Source: an uncultured Anaerobutyricum sp. (GTDB lineage: Bacteria; Bacillota; Clostridia; Lachnospirales; Lachnospiraceae). Taken from it: 37,278 bases of DNA. Shown one piece after another: positions 35,228 through 37,278 of the stretch (the first letter of the stretch is position 1; every line of letters starts with the position of its first letter). The stretch covers positions 1 through 37,278 of the forward strand of contig CAKREJ010000005.1 of assembly GCA_934317185.1 (NCBI GenBank), given 5' to 3'. Position numbers and translations under genes: made by a program. The notes beneath the pieces were generated by a model. The model was not told the DNA's origin. It did not search any database and saw only the letters and a list, made by a program, of their open reading frames with translations.

Positions 35228-35380
35228 TGTAGATTTCGTATAGACGAAAAAAGAAATAATACCCTATCCCATCTGCTCTGTAGTCGCTGTGTTTAAAATG
35301 CTCGTCCGCATCTTAATCACGCTCCGAAGCCGCATCTGGGATAGGGCATTATTTCTTTTTTCTGACTATCTAAATCTACA
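35228..35380. repeat. 153-bp long inverted-repeat element with 65-base central loop
   Basis: Arms 35246-35271 and 35337-35362 (26 bases) pair with one exception: A opposite C on the plus strand, which is a G-U pair in a minus-strand RNA. Outer arms TGTAGATTT (35228-35236) and AAATCTACA (35372-35380) extend the helix beyond a partly paired gap. The inner stem core is CCCTATCCCA with flanking A and T runs, so it can also terminate the regulator transcript. The loop is richer in GC than the flanks and, read on the minus strand, contains the direct repeat GATGCGG twice. The size exceeds a simple terminator; it could be an interspersed palindromic repeat or structured RNA. Confidence 0.6.
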
Positions 35381-35402
35381 GTTTTATTAAAGAAAATTTA
35401 AA

Positions 35403-35454
35403 AACCCCGAAAGACACATCTGCTATACCTGTGACTTTCGGGGTTCTGTTTTTG
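35403..35454 (+). terminator. Rho-independent terminator downstream of the DeoR-family gene
   Basis: Stem AACCCCGAAAG/CTTTCGGGGTT (35403-35413 with 35435-35445) with extra CACA/TGTG pairing inside, followed by CTGTTTTTG. A T-run also follows on the minus strand, so it may work in both directions. Confidence 0.85.
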
Positions 35455-35487
35455 TTGGAAGACATCCTTTATCCTCTTACATCTCCA

Positions 35488-35516
35488 TTTAAAAACAGAA
35501 ATTAATATGTTATAGT
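35488..35516 (+). promoter_or_regulatory. Predicted promoter of the alpha/beta hydrolase gene
   Basis: TTTAAA (35488-35493), a 17-base spacer and TATAGT (35511-35516) with an upstream TG. This gives a leader of about 110 bases that contains the 35557-35611 hairpin. Confidence 0.4.
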
Positions 35517-35556
35517 AAAAACAATTTTATAAAATATTTAAAACTATTCAGCTATA

Positions 35557-35611
35557 TGTACTTTCGGAATCTTTTTGTGCTTGATTTTGTGAGAAAGACT
35601 CCGAGAGTACA
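35557..35611 (+). promoter_or_regulatory. Long leader hairpin upstream of the alpha/beta hydrolase
   Basis: Arms TGTACTTTCGGAATCTTT (35557-35574) and AAAGACTCCGAGAGTACA (35594-35611) pair over 18 positions with one G-U and one mismatch, across a 19-base loop. It is followed by CTATATTTT and then the AAGGAGG ribosome site, so it could attenuate transcription or control translation. No known riboswitch class was recognised. Confidence 0.55.
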
Positions 35612-35634
35612 TCTATATTTTAAGGAGGCTTCCA

Positions 35635-36465
35635 ATGTTAAAATCATATGATAAGGTATTAGACAATGTCGCCTGGATAAAACAGGCAACAATATACAAA
35701 GAAACTACCGTTACAACAAAAGCAAAAATATTTTATTTCCATGGTGGAGGTCTTCTTTACGGTTCCAGAAAAGATTTACCTGAAAAACACATTTCCGTTA
35801 TTACTCAGGCAGGTTATGAAATCATTTCTTTTGATTATCCCCTTGCTCCGGCAGCGGATCTTGAACAAATTGTTCCTGATATATGCGATTCAATAAATAC
35901 AGCCTGTAATGAAACCTCTTTACCATATTTTTTATGGGGACGATCTGCAGGTGCATATCTGTGCCTTATTGCCGCTGCCAGTGGAACTCTCACAAGGAAT
36001 CCTCTTGGAATTCTCTCCTATTATGGATACGGTCTTTTCTGCGATAACTGGTTTAGTGAACCGAGTAATTATTACCGAACTCTTCCTCTGATAAGTGCAG
36101 CTTGTCTTGACCATCTCCCGAAAACACTTCATGCTGAAGGAGATTTAGAAACACATTACAGTGCCTATGTTTATGCCCGTCAATCGGGTGTCTGGAAAGA
36201 TTTAATATATAGAGGACGGGAGAAGTTTTTCTATTTAAATTATTCACTCCGCACATGCAACGAATTACCATGCCCATTATTTGCCGCACATTCCACAGGT
36301 GATACGGATGTTCCTTTTGAAGAATTTGTTGAATTATGCAATCACTATCATCCCAAACGTTTCATAGCATCTGGAAATATCCATGATTTTGACCGCGATC
36401 CAGACAATACATTTACGGATTCTCTCCTGGAATCAACTATCGAATTTCTGGAAAAATATGTATAG
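35635..36465 (+). CDS. Alpha/beta hydrolase (HSL-like esterase family)
   Basis: A 276-residue alpha/beta hydrolase without signal peptide. The oxyanion-hole motif HGGG is at 36-39, the nucleophile elbow GRSAG places Ser104, and acidic Asp223 or Asp225 (GDTD) and His250 (NIHDFDRD) complete a plausible triad. The HGGG form matches the hormone-sensitive-lipase-like esterase/peptidase group; the substrate is unknown. AAGGAGG precedes the ATG. It lies between two structured leaders and upstream of the DUF2877 gene (135-base gap), so a shared pathway is possible but unproven. Confidence 0.85.
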   Translation: MLKSYDKVLDNVAWIKQATIYKETTVTTKAKIFYFHGGGLLYGSRKDLPEKHISVITQAGYEIISFDYPLAPAADLEQIVPDICDSINTACNETSLPYFLWGRSAGAYLCLIAAASGTLTRNPLGILSYYGYGLFCDNWFSEPSNYYRTLPLISAACLDHLPKTLHAEGDLETHYSAYVYARQSGVWKDLIYRGREKFFYLNYSLRTCNELPCPLFAAHSTGDTDVPFEEFVELCNHYHPKRFIASGNIHDFDRDPDNTFTDSLLESTIEFLEKYV

Positions 36466-36489
36466 CATATACAAAGATGCATAAAAGGC

Positions 36490-36575
36490 TATATCAGATG
36501 GGGGATTGACTCCCCACTGATCCTGATTTGTTGCTCGTCACCTACAGAGGTGGGAGTCATCTCACATCTGATATA
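36490..36575 (+). promoter_or_regulatory. Structured leader RNA (possible riboswitch) upstream of the DUF2877 gene
   Basis: Outer stem TATATCAGATG (36490-36500) with CATCTGATATA (36565-36575) is perfect over 11 bp. Inside, TGACTCCC-C-AC (36507-36517) pairs with GTGGGAGTCA (36550-36559) with one bulged C. Two competing hairpins are also possible: GGGGA/TCCCC (36501-36515) and CACCT/AGGTG (36539-36552). The ribosome site AAGGAG follows about 10 bases after the outer stem. Mutually exclusive stems before a start codon are typical of riboswitches or attenuators, but it matches no class I can name. Confidence 0.55.
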
Positions 36576-36600
36576 TATAAATGTACAAGGAGAAATATTT

Positions 36601-37278
36601 ATGATTAATTTTATTACTACGACTTCCGATTATTCTCTTTCTCTATTACAAAAATATCGGCAGGGAGTCGTTCATTCTATCTATAGAAAAACAATAAATC
36701 TTTTGATGGGAACACATCTTTTATCTCTTCAGGCAGCAGATTCTCCCAAATCTCCCCTGAGCTTGATTACAACATGTAGTGCAGAAGAAATGAAGACTCT
36801 TCCTGTTAAAAAAAATAATTCTGTTATTTTCACCGACAATATGCTGCAAATAGGTGATAACTGTTATTTTTCCATGAAAGACGTTGTTTCCCACAATTTA
36901 GAACTTCATGGTGCCTTATCTGATAAAGAAATATGTAAATTGAAAGACACTATCCTTTCTATACTATCAGCTCAGGAGAAAGGAAGTTTTGAGCTTCTTT
37001 TTTCCCATCCTGAAAAAGCAGATGATATTCTTTTTCTTTCTGCAGCAAAAAAATGGCTTGAGGATGCTTCCCATGCTCTGTCTATTTCAAACTGGGAAAA
37101 ATCTGCACAGTCCCTCTGCCGCCTGATTGGACTTGGACTTGGATTAACACCAGGTGGCGATGATTTTCTCTGTGGTGTTCTGGCTGGAATTATTTTTTCG
37201 AATAAAGAGACGCATCCATTTTCCCTGATTTTGCGTCAAAAGATTTCTGAATCTCTTTTAAACACAAATGAAATCAGC
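36601..37278 (+). CDS. DUF2877 family protein (AllH-like), truncated by window end
   Basis: 226 codons are visible and the frame runs off the window. The family signature GLTPGGDDFLCGVL is at about 181-194. DUF2877 includes E. coli YlbF/AllH, a component of the oxamate carbamoyltransferase AllFGH that acts late in anaerobic allantoin breakdown. Homologues of this length (about 270-290 residues) often sit with fdrA/allF and ylbE/allG genes, which would be expected just beyond the edge. The ATG at 36601 follows AAGGAG with an 8-base spacing. The enzymatic role is inferred from the family. Confidence 0.8.
   Translation, partial: MINFITTTSDYSLSLLQKYRQGVVHSIYRKTINLLMGTHLLSLQAADSPKSPLSLITTCSAEEMKTLPVKKNNSVIFTDNMLQIGDNCYFSMKDVVSHNLELHGALSDKEICKLKDTILSILSAQEKGSFELLFSHPEKADDILFLSAAKKWLEDASHALSISNWEKSAQSLCRLIGLGLGLTPGGDDFLCGVLAGIIFSNKETHPFSLILRQKISESLLNTNEIS

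Noticed and set aside
35228..35380. CRISPR repeat, insertion sequence end or integron attC site
   Set aside because: Single copy in the window, no spacers, no transposase or integrase frame, and no target-site duplication seen.

Overview
The window looks like chromosome of a low-GC anaerobic Firmicute, most likely a Lachnospiraceae-type Clostridium relative. Pointers are an HPr kinase/WhiA/RapZ cluster, a Firmicutes-type EIIABC fructose PTS, a double-cubane-cluster (YjiM-like) reductase, an iron-dependent alcohol dehydrogenase, strong AGGAGG ribosome-binding sites and AT-rich intergenic DNA. Species cannot be set from the sequence. No tRNA, rRNA, CRISPR, insertion sequence or prophage was seen.

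Layout. 1-1916 (minus): pantothenate genes panG-panB behind their own promoter and a short leader hairpin. 2160-8178 (minus): metK and murA (one operon), a flavin reductase-like protein, a HIT protein, and a branching-enzyme (GlgB) homologue that has lost its catalytic residues. 8190-15854 (minus): a fructose module. The fructose PTS (fruA) and 1-phosphofructokinase (fruK) lie downstream of two membrane-anchored sugar-binding proteins that flank a histidine kinase and a NarL-type response regulator. No ABC permease or ATPase is present, so the binding proteins look like sensors. 15897-16823 (plus): a divergent zinc-ribbon membrane protein. 16916-26870 (minus): crh-like, whiA, rapZ, murB, hprK, uvrC, ftsH, mrp and rpe, a carbon-control, cell-wall and housekeeping block. 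27158-28258 (plus): an iron alcohol dehydrogenase. 28345-34043 (minus): pfkA, dnaE and a double-cubane reductase. 34469-37278 (plus): a DeoR regulator, an alpha/beta hydrolase and the start of a DUF2877 (AllH-like) gene, separated by unusually structured intergenic DNA.

How it fits together. Carbon sensing links several regions. HPr kinase/phosphorylase is encoded close to an HPr-like protein that keeps Ser46 but has Asp at position 15, so it should be a regulatory Crh-type protein and not a PTS phosphocarrier. The fructose PTS, FruK and PfkA feed glycolysis, and the neighbouring two-component system with tethered binding proteins probably reads an extracellular sugar. The right end appears to enter a nitrogen or purine-breakdown locus (DUF2877 is the AllH family), preceded by a leader RNA able to form alternative stems.

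The most notable items are the catalytically dead GlgB paralogue, the binding-protein/two-component/fructose module, the Asp15 HPr, the structured leader at 36490-36575 and the 153-bp inverted-repeat element at 35228-35380. All functional statements come from reading translated sequence and motif memory; no database search was run.
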